Source: Petunia secreta
Lineage: Eukaryota; Streptophyta; Magnoliopsida; Solanales; Solanaceae
Assembly (NCBI GenBank): GCA_029990175.1
Contig: JARKIP010000099.1
Location: 1,404,931-1,468,930, forward strand
Reading direction: 5' to 3'
Length of the DNA: 64,000 nucleotides
A model generated the notes under the pieces. The model did no database searches. It was not told the DNA's origin and saw only the letters and a program-made list of their open reading frames with translations. The position numbers were made by a program, and so were the translations under genes. Positions 11,904 to 23,203 of this stretch are shown in pieces (position 1 is the stretch's first letter; each line of letters begins with the position of its first letter).

Positions 11904-12951
11904 TCACGACGGGGAAACTCTAAAAAGAAGAGAGATAAGAAAGATAATCGAAGACGAAAACCAAAGGAGGAATCCAGGAGAGAATAACTCACCATGGTCT
12001 TTCGCACGCCAACCATTCGCATTGGCCAATGATGCAAAGGTCCATTGATCAGGAGTGTTTCTCGCAAAGATGGCAGTAACCCACATGGTTAACTCATCAT
12101 TGGTTAATGGTATCCTAGTCACGGAATTCACTGAGGACGACACAGAATCAGTTCAGAGAAGAAACGGATGTAGAAAGCAAGGAATAAAAATGGGGGAACT
12201 TACATCTCCTGTTGAAAACCTCTAGAAAGGGAAGAGAGGAAACAATATCCGGCATCCTCACTACTACATATCGGTTGACCCAGTCGCGAACTTTGGAATC
12301 TTCACTATTGGGAACCACGCCTCTCTTTCCTATTTTGATGAACATCAGCAACTCGCCTTGTCGAGACGAGGAGGATAGAAGGTAAAAAGATGCCAGAAGG
12401 AAAACTTTACCTTGGCATAATTCACTAAGTGATCTAGCACGGCCACTAATCGCCATACAGAGGGGCCAACCTGGCCTAAGCAGATATTATACTGGCGACA
12501 GATTTCCTCAACAATGGAAATGAACATGCTTGTTGAGACGCAGAGTGAAAAAGTATGTATGGACCATCGAATAACCAGTGCGATCAAAAGAAACTCTCTC
12601 TTCAGCAGAAGGAACAATGATGCCAATCACTTCTAATTGATAATATTGCCTAATACGGGTTAAATCCCCTTTCACAACCGCTGACTGATAATATTCAATG
12701 GAGAGATTGTTCGTTTCGCATTCTTTCTTGCGTGTTTGACCCTGCATTCGGCCATCACCTTCACATTGAAGGAAGCGGAAAGATAATCTAGGGCTCCGAA
12801 GTATGTAGGGAGGAAATTTGGTCCTTGTGCCATAGTTAAAAGGAATGGAATTATTGCTAGGGTTGAAAGATTGCTTATTTTTTGGAGGAAATTCTTGAAA
12901 CTCTTTAGAGATCGATGAAGAAGTCTCAGCATTCACAGCATATATATACAC
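11904..12951 (-). pseudogene. Frameshifted multi-exon transposon-type gene
   Basis: Three overlapping minus-strand frames together read as one protein. An N-terminal part (12951 to about 12540) ends near FDRTGYSMVHTYFF. A middle part follows with SIVEEICRQYNICLGQVGPS and VWRLVAVLDHL, and a third has IKIGKRG and VRDWVNRYVVVRM. At least two frameshifts are needed (near 12540 and near 12365). A GT-AG intron of 73 bp is plausible at 12203-12131, followed by an exon ending AKDHG at a GTGAGT donor near 11994. The pattern resembles uncharacterised transposon-associated proteins repeated in Solanaceae annotations. No catalytic motif seen, function unknown. Confidence 0.45.
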
Positions 12952-13794
12952 CCTTATGGAGATCCTTGAATGAGAAGCTTAATGATAACGGTCACGTGGG
13001 ATCATAATTATGATTACTGCAATTTACGTGATGTGTATCCCCATATTATGGGATATGAACATAGCAGCACCAGCATTAGGAAGATACGAGGAAAATACCT
13101 TTGCAAAGGGACACATCATTGTACTAAGGGATTTGCATTTAATACAATGCATGCGAAGGGGCAGGGGATGAGTATCGGTACAATCACACCTTTACGTCTC
13201 CTATCACGCTTCTTTCCCTTCCTGACTGCTTGCATCAGTACTCAGCAAGTGGGGGGACTGGCTGTATGGACAAAAATATGCCACCTATTTTTACGAGGAT
13301 ATGAGTCTAGCTTGTGATGCTAGACTTATCCTACAAGTCACCAGACACACTAGATACATGCCCGTTCTATGAGTTATGACCGTTCAGACAGTACAGGCAT
13401 ATGACGCAAGGCATACATCCTGCCTCCTTAGTGTTACAGTCTCTTAGTTAGGGTTTCGTGTATACCAACGCCTTGAGTTTATAGGCCCATGAACCTTATT
13501 AGTCTTTGTATTTTACCTTAATTAGGACTGAATATTTACTACTATAAATACCCATCCTTACATTGTATTGTACAATCAAGCGATTCACAAAAGAATCCGG
13601 CTAATTCTCAAGGAATAAGAATACTTTACTTTACTTTTCTTGCTCATTATTTCTATCTTTTACTTAGTTACTTTTCCGTCGTATTTAACGTATTGTTTGT
13701 GACCTCATTCTTAATTAAATGTTTAACCAACACGGCCGATTTTAGGCATAAACACTAACTTTTTTCTCTTTTAGTTTTAATCTCTCTCGTTATC
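12952..13794 (+). other. Unassigned sequence with LTR-like promoter
   Basis: No real ORF. A TATA-like CTATAAATA at 13542-13550 followed by leader-like CT-rich sequence suggests the 3' part of an LTR or a promoter on the plus strand, but no partner copy or terminal repeat was found. Confidence 0.25.
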
Positions 13795-16700
13795 ACTTGT
13801 AACCTCAAGTTGTAAATTTAGCTACTCGTACTAAGGGTTGGAGTCAAAGACATGCAATGGAATAAGATAAGAATCATGTATTGATTATGGAAAAACAAGT
13901 TAATGTTGCTTACAATTGAACAATTCTTTTTTACTTGCAATGTTGAATAATCTAAATTATGGAATAGAATAATAATAAAATCCTAGCACTTTCTATTTAT
14001 ACTAGGTACATCTCAAAATAACAAGACATCCCTTTTCGGGCTGAGCAGCCGCCTAAATACATATGGAGGTTTCCCTTTGTGACATTAGTTGACTTCACTT
14101 CTTTCCTTGCAAGCTAAGGCAGTGCACATCTTAATGATAACGGCCACCAGTTCCTTCATTCTCAAGATTTGGGTGGCCCGACCACTGGATAAGGCGGTAT
14201 CCTAACAGTAGGTAGTCAGGAACAGGCGGCCATGCTATGCATGAGGAGGCTCTACAGTGGCAGACTATCCAGAAGTTGAGGTGGGCTGCCCATCCTGAGC
14301 TTCAAGAATATTATGCTCATTGGTCCATCTAGTAGGCGACCACCATAAGTTGAAGGTGGGGCACCCGATCATGCTGTAATTGATTTTATTACTTTGGCTC
14401 TAACTTTATGCTTTTTTTGTTCCAATCTCTCCCATTAACTCTTATAATCGCTAAATGTGAGATTAGCTACCCATACTAGAGGTTGGAATCAAAGATATAT
14501 TATGGAATCAGATAAGAACTAAACAAAAGTATGGAACATAATAACAAAATTCTAGCACTTTCAATTTATACTAGATACATTTCAAAATAACGAGGCTATC
14601 CTCTTCGGGTTGGGCGGTGGAAAGACATGTGGTGGTTTACCTTTTCGTGACATTAGCTGACTTCACTTCTTTCCTTGAAGGTTAAGGCAGGGTGCATCTT
14701 CATGAAGGCAGCCGCTTATTCGTCATTCTCCAGATTTAGGCGGCCCAACTATTGGATGAGGCGGTCGCCTAATAGTGGAAGTTCGGAACAGGGGTTGGAA
14801 TCAAAGACATGTTATGGAATAAGATAATAATCATGTATTGATTATGAAAAAATAAGTTAAAGTTTCTTACAAATGAAGAAAGCTTGTTTACTTGCTCCCT
14901 AACTCTTTCCCAAAGTTGAATAAACTAAAGTTTGGAATAAAATAATACTAATAAAACCCTAGAACTTTCAGTTTATACTAGGTACATTTTAAAATGAAAA
15001 TACTGCCCTTTTTGGGCTGGGCGGCTGCCTAAAGACATGGGGCGGTAGCCTTTTATGACATTGGCGGGCTTCACATCTTTCTTTCTAGGTTAAAGCAGGG
15101 CGCATCTTCATGAAGGCGTCTGCCTTTTCATTATTCTTCAAATTTGGGTGGCTCTTCTATTAGATGAGGTGGTCCAATAGACATTGGAACAAAATAATAA
15201 ACCCTAGAATTTTTTATTTATACTAGATACATTTCAAAATGACAAGACTTCCCTTTTTGGGTAGAGCGGCAGCCTAAAGACATGTGGCAGTTTCCTTTAG
15301 TGATGTTGGCTAACTTCAATTCTTTCCTTACAGGTGAAGGCGGGGCGCATCTTCATGAAGGCGGCCGCCTATTCTTAATTCTCAAGATTTGGGCGGCCCG
15401 ACTATTGGATGACGCGGTAGCCTAATAGTGGGGAGTTAGGAACAGAAAACCATGTTATGCATGAGGAGGTCGCTTCTTCTTCAGGGTTGGACCGTCCAAA
15501 AGTTGAGGCAGGTTGCCAATCCTGAGCTCCAAGAATTTCATGCTCACTATTCCATTAAGTGGGCGACCACCCTGAGTTGAAAGTGGGGCGCCCTATCATG
15601 CTGTTGTTTATTTCATCACTTTGGCGCTAACTTTTTGCTCTTTTAGTTCAAATCTCTTTTTCATTATCACTTGTAACCTCTAGTTGTGAGTTTAGTTACT
15701 CGTACTAGGGGTTGGAGTCAAAGACATGTAATGAAATAAATAAGAATCATGTATTGATTATGGAGAAACAAGTTAAAGTATCTTACAATTGAAGAATGTT
15801 TTTTTACTTGCTTCACATGTTTTGCCAAAAGTTGAATAAACGAAAGTATGGAATAGAACAATAATAAAACCCGAGCACTTTCTATATATACTAGGTACAT
15901 TTCAAAATAACATGACTGCAATTTTCAGACTTGGGTGTTGCCTTTTGTGACATTTGCTGACATCACTTGTTTCCTTATAGGTTAAGGCAGGGCTCATCTT
16001 TGTGAAGGCGGCCGCGTTTTCTTCATTCTTCAGATTTAGGCGGCCTATCTATTGGATGAGGCGGTGGCCTAATAGTAGGGTGTCTGAAATAGGCGACCAT
16101 GCTATGCATGACGCGGTCACCTGTTCTTCAGAGGCTAACTGTCCAGAAGCTGAGGTGGGCCACCCATCCTAAGCCCCAAGAATTCCATACTCATTGTTTA
16201 ATTCATTACGTGACCACCCTTAGTTGGAGGTGGGGTGCCCTATCATGCTGTAGCCTATTTAATTACTTTGGCTCTTACACTTTTCTCCTTTAGTTCCAGT
16301 CTTACTCTTTAACATCTGTAACCCCTAGTTTTGAATTTAGCTACCTATACTAGGAGTTTAAATCAAAGACATGTAATGAAATAAGATGTAAATCATGTAT
16401 TGATATGGAAAAAACATTTAAAGTTGCTTTTAATTGAAGAAAGCTTGTTTATTGTCATACAAAGTCTTGCCCAAAGTCGAATAAACTAAAGCATTGAATA
16501 GAATAATAATAAAACTCTAGAATTTTCTATTTATAATAGGTATATTTCTAAATGACAGTACTTCCTTTTTCGGGGTGGGCGACCGCCAAAAGACATGGGG
16601 AGGCTGCCCTTTGTGATGTTGATAGACTTCACTTCATTCCTGGCAGGTTAAGGCTAGGCACATGTTTGTAAAGGCGGCCACATGATCTTCATTCTCTAGA

Positions 16701-16990
16701 TTTGGGCGGCCTGTCGATTAGATTAGGCGGTCGCGTAGCAGTGGGGAGTCAAGAAAAGGAAACAATGTTATGCATGAGGTGGTCGCCTGCTCTTTAAGGG
16801 CAAACCATCTAGAAGTTGAGGTGGGTTGCCCATCTTGAGCTTCAACAATTTCATGCACACTATTTCATTCATTAGTGACTATCATGGGATGAAGATGGTG
16901 CGAATTATTGTGTTGTATTTGATTTCATCACTTTGGCTCTAACTTTTTGCTCTTTTGGTTCGAATCTCTCTCATTAACACTTATAACCCC
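13795..16990 (-). repeat. Tandem array of LTR-like promoter units
   Basis: The same unit recurs head to tail on the minus strand. Each carries a TATA motif (plus-strand CTATTTATA-like) near 13993, 14562, 14969, 15214, 15882 and 16528, a block with CCCCTAGT and CAAAGACATG at its junction, and a GC-rich stretch full of GGCGG/CCGCC words. Full units are about 650 bp; two or three are internally deleted. Plus-strand copies occur at 19975-20705 and 25430-26030. The layout looks like an LTR family amplified in tandem. No coding sequence is present. Confidence 0.6.
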
Positions 16991-17780
16991 TAATTGTGAG
17001 TTTTTCTGCATTTGCATTTTGATGATGGAGTAATTAGGCTTCATAGTGTGTGAGACTTTAGGGGAAGAATGTTATCAAAGTGTAAATGTAATTTATATTC
17101 CTGAATATTCTCAAGATAGGTTTACTAAGCAGGATATCAGAATAAGTGTTCTTTCTCATTTGTGATTATGTTTTAGAGCCTCAGATGGCAGAGTAATATA
17201 TTCAGTATATTTGGTAGTCCAATGCTAATGCATTTATATTGATAAACATCTTTAAAGATGTAATAATATAGTGCTTGCAATATCTTATTTTGATTAAATT
17301 TGAGTCTTTGGTAAAATCTCAAGTCTATTAAATGATGTGTTTTAGTTGGTAGCTGTTCTGGCTACTTCATTTAGAACTACTCTATATGTACCTGCTGCAT
17401 GAGTTCAAGTTTCTATATGCCCCTTCACTTAATTCCATCTTGTTTGACTGATAATGTTTCTTTTATTGTTGATAAAGGAGGTTAAATTGGTCCAATAAGT
17501 TTGATGATCTATAACCATAACTTTTTGATGTACTTATGATCATAAAGTTTAATCTTGAATGAGAGCCCTGACTTTAGAACTTTATATAATGATTTGAAAC
17601 CATATATACAAGAGACTATGCAATTAAGCTCCATTTTTGTTGAGTCCAGTTTTGTCAACTGTTGGCGGCTCATAAGAAGTGTGTATTCTAGGCTTGAATA
17701 ACTGCTTCTTTACTAGGTTGGTGTTATGCGTCTTTTATGCAGTTTAGTCTACTTTGATTAAGTGATACATTTATTTTGTG
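16991..17780. other. Unassigned sequence
   Basis: Low-copy-looking sequence between the tandem array and the foldback. No ORF, splice pattern or RNA gene recognised. Confidence 0.3.
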
Positions 17781-17804
17781 GAAAAGGGCCAAATTTGCCC
17801 CTCT

Positions 17805-19251
17805 ACTATGGTTTAGGGGTCACGTTTACCCCGCGTTAAAATTTTGGTGCAGCAATACCCCTACCGTTACCATAGTACGCAGATTTACCCCTCTCATTAA
17901 CGGATCTCCACGCTGGACGACACGTGTCTGCCACATCAGTGCCATAGTAGAGGGGCAAATTTGGCCATTTTCAGTTGTTTCTAAAATCGTGTCTGGACTA
18001 AGTTTCAATACTTAGAGAAAAAGTTTCGATGCTTAAAGGAGTCATTATAAGAGAGAAAAATGTGCTAAGAATGGTAAATAAAATATTTTGAGAGAAATAC
18101 GCAATTAAAATGACACTCTCTTCGGTTTGGTTCCATAAGAAAGATATACTTTTGAACTTTGTGACAAAAATTATCTTTATTAAAGATAAGACAAAAGTTT
18201 AATAATAACATTATTTCCAAATAAATAGATATGTTCTTTTTAAAAAGACTATAAGGTAAAATATGCTACTCCTATTAAAGTAGATAAAGAGTTTTTCATG
18301 TATTTCAATTTAAAAGATATTTTTCAATTTATCACAAAAGTTGACTTTTGCTATATATTGACTTATTAACTTTAGTTTAATCTCTTTTCCTTAAATGACA
18401 TATTTTTTGTAACATTAGAAAAAATAATAATAGAGTTTGCTATAATTTGTCTATTATTATTGAATTTTAGAATTTGTGATTTTAAACATAAAACTCTAAC
18501 TTTAGTTTAATCTCTTTTCCTTTAATGACATATGTTTTGTAACATTAGAAAAAATAATAATAGTGTTTTCTATAATTTGTCTATTATTATCGGCTATATT
18601 TTTTCTAATATATAGCAAACTCTATTATTATTTTTTCTAATGTTACAAAAAATATGTCATTAAAGGAAAAGAGATCAAACTAAAGTTAATAAGTCAATAT
18701 ATAGCAAAAGTCACCTTTTGTGATAAATTGAAAAATATCTTTTAAATTGAAATACATGAAAAAACTCTTTATCTACTTTAATAGGAGTAGCATATTTTAC
18801 CTTTTAGTCTTTTTAAAAAGAACATATCTATTTATTTGGAAATAATGTTATTATTAAACTTTTGTCTTATCTTTAATAAAGATAATTTTTGTCACAAAGT
18901 TCAAAAATATATCTTTCTTATGGAACCAAACCAAAGAGAGTGTCATTTTAATTCCGTATTTCTCTCAAAATATGTTATTTAACATTCTTAGCACATTTTT
19001 CTCTCTTATAATGACTCCTTTAAGCATCGAAACTTTTTCTCTAAGTATTGAAACTTAGTCCAGACACGGTTTTAGAAACAACTGAAAAGGGCCAAATTTG
19101 CCCCTCTACTATGGCACTGATGTGGCAGCCACGTGTTGTCCAGCGTGGAGGTCCGTTAATGAGAGGGGTAAATCTGCGTACTATGGTAACGGTAGGGGTA
19201 TTGCTCCACCAAAATGTTAACGAGGGGTAAACGTGACCCCTAAACCATAGT
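17805..19251. mobile_element. Large foldback element, arms of about 640 bp
   Basis: Left arm 17805-18444 and right arm 18611-19251 are near-perfect inverted repeats around a 166-bp spacer. The outer 160 bp of each arm is a smaller inverted repeat: GGGCCAAATTTGCCCCTC near 17787 pairs with its complement near 17950, and likewise near 19090. The left side extends about 20 bp further than the right. The spacer contains an extra direct copy of an arm segment (about 18500-18560). No transposase frame. Most likely a MITE-derived or Foldback-type DNA transposon. An 11-bp direct repeat TAACTGCTTCT is at 17699-17709 and 19251-19261. Confidence 0.7.
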
Positions 19252-19261
19252 AACTGCTTCT

Positions 19262-19974
19262 AGCTGCACTCAGATTTCCCTTGACATTGACATCATTAGA
19301 ATTGTGCATCTAAACCTTTATGCTTATTCTCTGTAAGGACTATGCATTTCTAATTAGTATTTTCAAAGTGAAACATTCTTGATCATTTTCACTATATTTC
19401 AAAAATTTATTTGCAAAAGTGATATATATATGTGCTTTAAGCATTACTTCTACTGGAGATTCTGACGAAAAGACTGGCACGAAGCAAAAGACATTGCTTC
19501 TTCTGCTCAACAAGACTTCTATTTGAATTCATTGTTGTGGGAATCATTTTGCCTGTGACTTTTAAGTTACTTGAAATCTTAATCCATTTGCAATCTCTCA
19601 GTTTTCAAATTCTTTGATCACAGTGTTAGCATTGAATTCTTTTGGTACTCAAGCAGCTGTGTTTGTAGTTGTATCTGTTGAATATACTTCATGCCAAAAG
19701 CGAAAGGGTTAGGAAAAAAAAGAGTAGAGAGTAGTGCATGATGTCTCATTGTACCATGTGAGACTGTTAGTTCGTGTTGAAGTACAAGCGAGACTGTCTT
19801 CTATTCATGTTAAGATCTGTGATACATTTGCAATTGACGGAAACTATTGTGACTAAGAAAAAATAATTTACCAGAACGTAAAATTATGACTATTTGAAAA
19901 AACTTGTAAGATTTGTGATGTAAGAAATAAAACATACTCGGGCACCCATGCGGGACACGAGCACTCCACCTAGT
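19262..19974. other. Unassigned sequence
   Basis: No gene or repeat recognised between the foldback and the next LTR-like unit. Confidence 0.3.
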
Positions 19975-20705
19975 TTCCATAATAAATACATGATTCTTAT
20001 TTTATTCCATTACATGTCTTTGATAACAACCCCTAGTATGTGTAGCTAAACTCACAACTAGGGGTTATAAGTGTTAATGAGAGAGATTGGACACAAAAGA
20101 GCAAAAGTTAGAGCCAATGTGATGAAATCAACTACAGCACAATAGGGCGCCCCACCTTCGACACAGGGTGGTCGCGCATTTAATAGAACAGTGAGCATGA
20201 AATTGTTGGAGCTCAAGATGCGCGGCCCACCTTAACTTCTAGACGGTCTGCCGCTGATGAACATGTTACCTCCACATGCATAACAGACATGGTCACCTAT
20301 TCCTTACTTCACACTATTATGCGACTGTGTCATCCAATAATCGGGCCGTCCAAATCTGGAGAAAGAAGAACAGGTGGCTGCCTTCATGAAGATGCGCCCC
20401 GCCTTAACCTGCAAGGAAAGAAAGGAAGTCACCCAACATCGCAAAATGGAAACTACCACATGTCTCTAGGCGGCCGCCCAACGCAAAAAGGGAAGTCTTG
20501 TCATTTTGAAATGTATCTAGTATAAATAGAAAGTGCTAGGATTTAATTATTCTGTTCCATACTTTGGTTTATTAACTTTGGGCAAGACTTGGGAAGCAAG
20601 TAAAGAAGCTTTCTTCAATTATAAGTAACTTGAACTTATTTTTTCATAATTAATACACGATTCTTATCTTATTCCATTATATATCTTTGATTCAAACACC
20701 ACAAG
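19975..20705 (+). repeat. LTR-like promoter unit (plus orientation)
   Basis: Inverted copy of the 13.8-17.0 kb units: CTCACAACTAGGGGTTATAA near the start, GC-rich middle, TATAAATAG at 20521-20529, then the leader. It ends about 35 bp before the ATG of the protease-like ORF, so it could supply that ORF's promoter; whether it is that element's own LTR is unproven because no primer site was found. Confidence 0.5.
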
Positions 20706-20739
20706 GGGCTTGTATTATTCTATCAATGTCGTGAAGGGT

Positions 20740-21720
20740 ATGGGTAGTTGTAGTAGGAGTAATGCTATGGCCAATAGAACCAAGGCGAGGGGTACTTATG
20801 GGTTCCATGGCAAGGCTCCTTCCTCGACTTTCAACAACACTTCTAATGATGGAAGAGTGACGGAAAGTGAATGTTACCCTAGCAATGTTGCTAGGAGAGG
20901 AAGGATAAGGGAGACCCAAATTGTTGGGGTTGACACTCATGGGCATTCAAGTTCTCATTTGGATGCCAATCTACAAAACTTGGGCAGGCAAAGGTTCGTT
21001 GTTGAGGTAAATAGTATTGGAGGATACTTGCTCAAGATTGGTGATACAGATGCCAATTGCATTAGCACCTCTTTGGTTGATAGGCTAAGGATACCATATA
21101 AGGCACTAGAGCATCCTAATAAGTGTGATGGGGTGTGGGTTTCCAAGGAGGCTCGAGTACTCATATCTCATAGGAATTATAAATGTTATGTGTGGTGTGA
21201 TGTGTATCCCATGCGTCATGTTGATGTGTGGATAGGTGAGCCATGGTTGGACGACAAGAGGGTGCAATATAGTGCTATGAAGGATGCGTATCTTATGGGC
21301 ATAGGTCAAAGAGTTTATGACTCTGTACCTTATTGGTCAAGAGGTCAATTGCCTACTAGTACACCTTCTTTGGCTATGCAAAGGAGCAAGGAGCGAGAGC
21401 TTCATTCCATAGGTGAAAATGTGCAATCAAGGAGTCCTACAATTACAAGAAGTGGTGGGACTAGTGCAAATGAAGGGTTGACAAGTGTCAACAAAGTGAA
21501 CCCAAAACCACAAGTTTCAAAGCCAAGTGCTTCTCCAACGAAGAAGAAGGAGACATCAAGTGAGAAGTCTCCAAGTCCTAGATTCCGGGTTGACGTTAAA
21601 AGTCCACCTACTCCGGCTATGGGTATTCTTGGGCCTCGTCCCGATTCACCCGCATATGAGAGACAAAGGATTGAGAGGAGTAAGGGAGTGACACATGACA
21701 TTCCTCGAGTGGAAAAATGA
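20740..21720 (+). CDS. Retroelement ORF with degenerate aspartic-protease-like domain
   Basis: Reading from the first ATG, 20740, gives 326 codons; the open frame itself begins at a TTG (20710). Residues about 85-190 resemble the retropepsin-like domain of plant chromoviruses: ISTSLVDRLRIPYKALEHP, then WCDVYPM, then WIGEPW in place of the usual LLGRPW. The position where active proteases have DSG or DTG reads GDTDANC, so catalysis is probably lost. The N-terminal 80 residues are Ser/Asn/Arg-rich without a CCHC knuckle; the C-terminal 120 are Ser/Pro/Lys-rich. The frame ends at TGA 21718-21720 but stays open another 60 codons to a second TGA. Likely the only gag-pro relic of a non-autonomous element. 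Confidence 0.6.
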   Translation: MGSCSRSNAMANRTKARGTYGFHGKAPSSTFNNTSNDGRVTESECYPSNVARRGRIRETQIVGVDTHGHSSSHLDANLQNLGRQRFVVEVNSIGGYLLKIGDTDANCISTSLVDRLRIPYKALEHPNKCDGVWVSKEARVLISHRNYKCYVWCDVYPMRHVDVWIGEPWLDDKRVQYSAMKDAYLMGIGQRVYDSVPYWSRGQLPTSTPSLAMQRSKERELHSIGENVQSRSPTITRSGGTSANEGLTSVNKVNPKPQVSKPSASPTKKKETSSEKSPSPRFRVDVKSPPTPAMGILGPRPDSPAYERQRIERSKGVTHDIPRVEK

Positions 21721-21903
21721 GAGGATGTGATGAGTGATATGAGTGGGATGTCACCACCCGAATCTACACCTGACCTTGAAAATAAAATAAGGGAAAAGAA
21801 AGAGGGAAAAAGAATCATTGAGAGTGAGGGAACCCCTTATTCTAACCTTAACCCTTTATCTTTTTATTCTACTTGTTTGAGTACTTGTGTAGGTATTCTT
21901 TGA
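21721..21903 (+). CDS. In-frame extension between two TGA codons
   Basis: After the TGA at 21718 the same frame continues for 60 codons, rich in Met, Ser, Glu and Lys, to TGA at 21901-21903. Nine bases later the 412-codon ORF starts in the same frame. It is either an eroded linker of one polyprotein or a stretch translated by stop-codon readthrough. Confidence 0.4.
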   Translation, partial: EDVMSDMSGMSPPESTPDLENKIREKKEGKRIIESEGTPYSNLNPLSFYSTCLSTCVGIL

Positions 21904-21912
21904 GGCAAACCG

Positions 21913-23151
21913 ATGGAGCCTCAATCATGCTCCAAAGAGGAAAGGCAATGCGAAGGTTATTCCAAATGTGAGCTACAAGGTGAAAAAACTATTCATGAAA
22001 CTTCAAGTGTATTGAGTGGGCAAGATGGCCACTCAAAGGTATCTATTAGTTCTTCTTCTCTTGAGCATGCTACTTCTTTATCTTGTGATATTGTCTGTGA
22101 AAACTCTATGCTAGTTGATGATTTGTATGAATACAATGTGTTTGCAACTAGTGTAGAGCCAGTTGGTCAACTTGTGTGTGAATGTGAACCACTAGTTGAG
22201 AGGGTTGAAAAGCCACATCATGATGTGAGCTTGGTTATCATTGAACCTCTCTTTAGTGAAAATATTGAATTTGATCTTGAATGTGAGCCTTGTTATGACA
22301 CCTCACCCATATTTGATAAAGGAGAAGATGAATTGCATGAATATCCCATTATTCCCTTTGAATCTCTACTTTATGGTGGTGGTCTCTTGTGTCGTAGTAA
22401 GGATGGTCGTAACCTTGAGGAGTCTCTAGTGTATGAGATAGATCGAATTGCTTTCGATGACTCCTCAAGCGTAGATGTTGCCTCTAGTTGGAGAACTTCA
22501 CCTTTGGTTACTAATGAACTTGAGAAGTGTGCCTATACTAATCCTTTGTATGAGGACAACTTCAATGGAAATGGTGATGTGTATCAAACTAGAGTAGAGT
22601 GTGAGTTTGAACCTCCATGGATTGGAATGCTTATCTCTATAGATAATCCATTATTTGAGACCTCCTTTGGGAGTTTGTCTAGGGACGAGGGTTGTCTTGG
22701 AGGTAAATTTGAAGGTGAGGAGGTACCTCTTAGTGTGTGTAAGAATACTTCTAAGAAGAGGAGTGGAGTATTTGATATTAGTTTTCGCTTGAACTATTTT
22801 GCATACTCCATTTCATATGTCGATCACACCTTGAGTCTTGAGCATGCAAAAGCCGAAGTGTCACCTTGTGATAATATTGATTTGAAGGCTTGGTGTGTTG
22901 GTTATAAGCTTAGGGGTCATAGGGAATTTGATTGCTATATCTTGCATGTTCTATGTCCTATTGATCTCTTTGTTTGTATTTGTGTTGGATGCACTTTCTT
23001 GTCGAGTCAAGTACTTGTTGTCTCCTTGGGAGAAATAAGCGTTTTAATTGTTATTGATGCTTGGCTCTATCATAAGAGTGTGTTTTCCACACTTTTGGTA
23101 CTAACCTACTCTTGTAGTGGGAAGATTTATTTGTGCTTGATTTGGATGTAG
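21913..23151 (+). CDS. 412-codon ORF of unknown function in non-autonomous gypsy element
   Basis: ATG at 21913, stop TAG at 23149. Residues 1-340 are acidic and Cys-rich, with recurring CEPL and ECEP-type clusters (about residues 89-93 and 122-127) and no known enzyme motif. Residues 341-412 are strongly hydrophobic with two or three possible membrane-spanning stretches. It occupies the place of pol: the polypurine tract follows 37 bp after the stop. It is in the same frame as the protease-like ORF upstream, separated by two TGA codons. I do not recognise the family. It could be a spacer protein of a Solanaceae non-autonomous family, an env-like protein, or a frame kept open by chance; its length argues against chance. 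Confidence 0.5.
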   Translation: MEPQSCSKEERQCEGYSKCELQGEKTIHETSSVLSGQDGHSKVSISSSSLEHATSLSCDIVCENSMLVDDLYEYNVFATSVEPVGQLVCECEPLVERVEKPHHDVSLVIIEPLFSENIEFDLECEPCYDTSPIFDKGEDELHEYPIIPFESLLYGGGLLCRSKDGRNLEESLVYEIDRIAFDDSSSVDVASSWRTSPLVTNELEKCAYTNPLYEDNFNGNGDVYQTRVECEFEPPWIGMLISIDNPLFETSFGSLSRDEGCLGGKFEGEEVPLSVCKNTSKKRSGVFDISFRLNYFAYSISYVDHTLSLEHAKAEVSPCDNIDLKAWCVGYKLRGHREFDCYILHVLCPIDLFVCICVGCTFLSSQVLVVSLGEISVLIVIDAWLYHKSVFSTLLVLTYSCSGKIYLCLIWM

Positions 23152-23187
23152 GCGTTGATGGTTTGATTTCGTGGACGAAATCCTTTC

Positions 23188-23203
23188 AAGAAGGGGAGGA
23201 GGA
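23188..23203 (+). other. Polypurine tract
   Basis: AAGAAGGGGAGGAGGA directly precedes TGCAATCC. The preceding GACGAAATCC wording matches the end of the chromovirus at 37600-37635 on the other strand. Confidence 0.65.
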
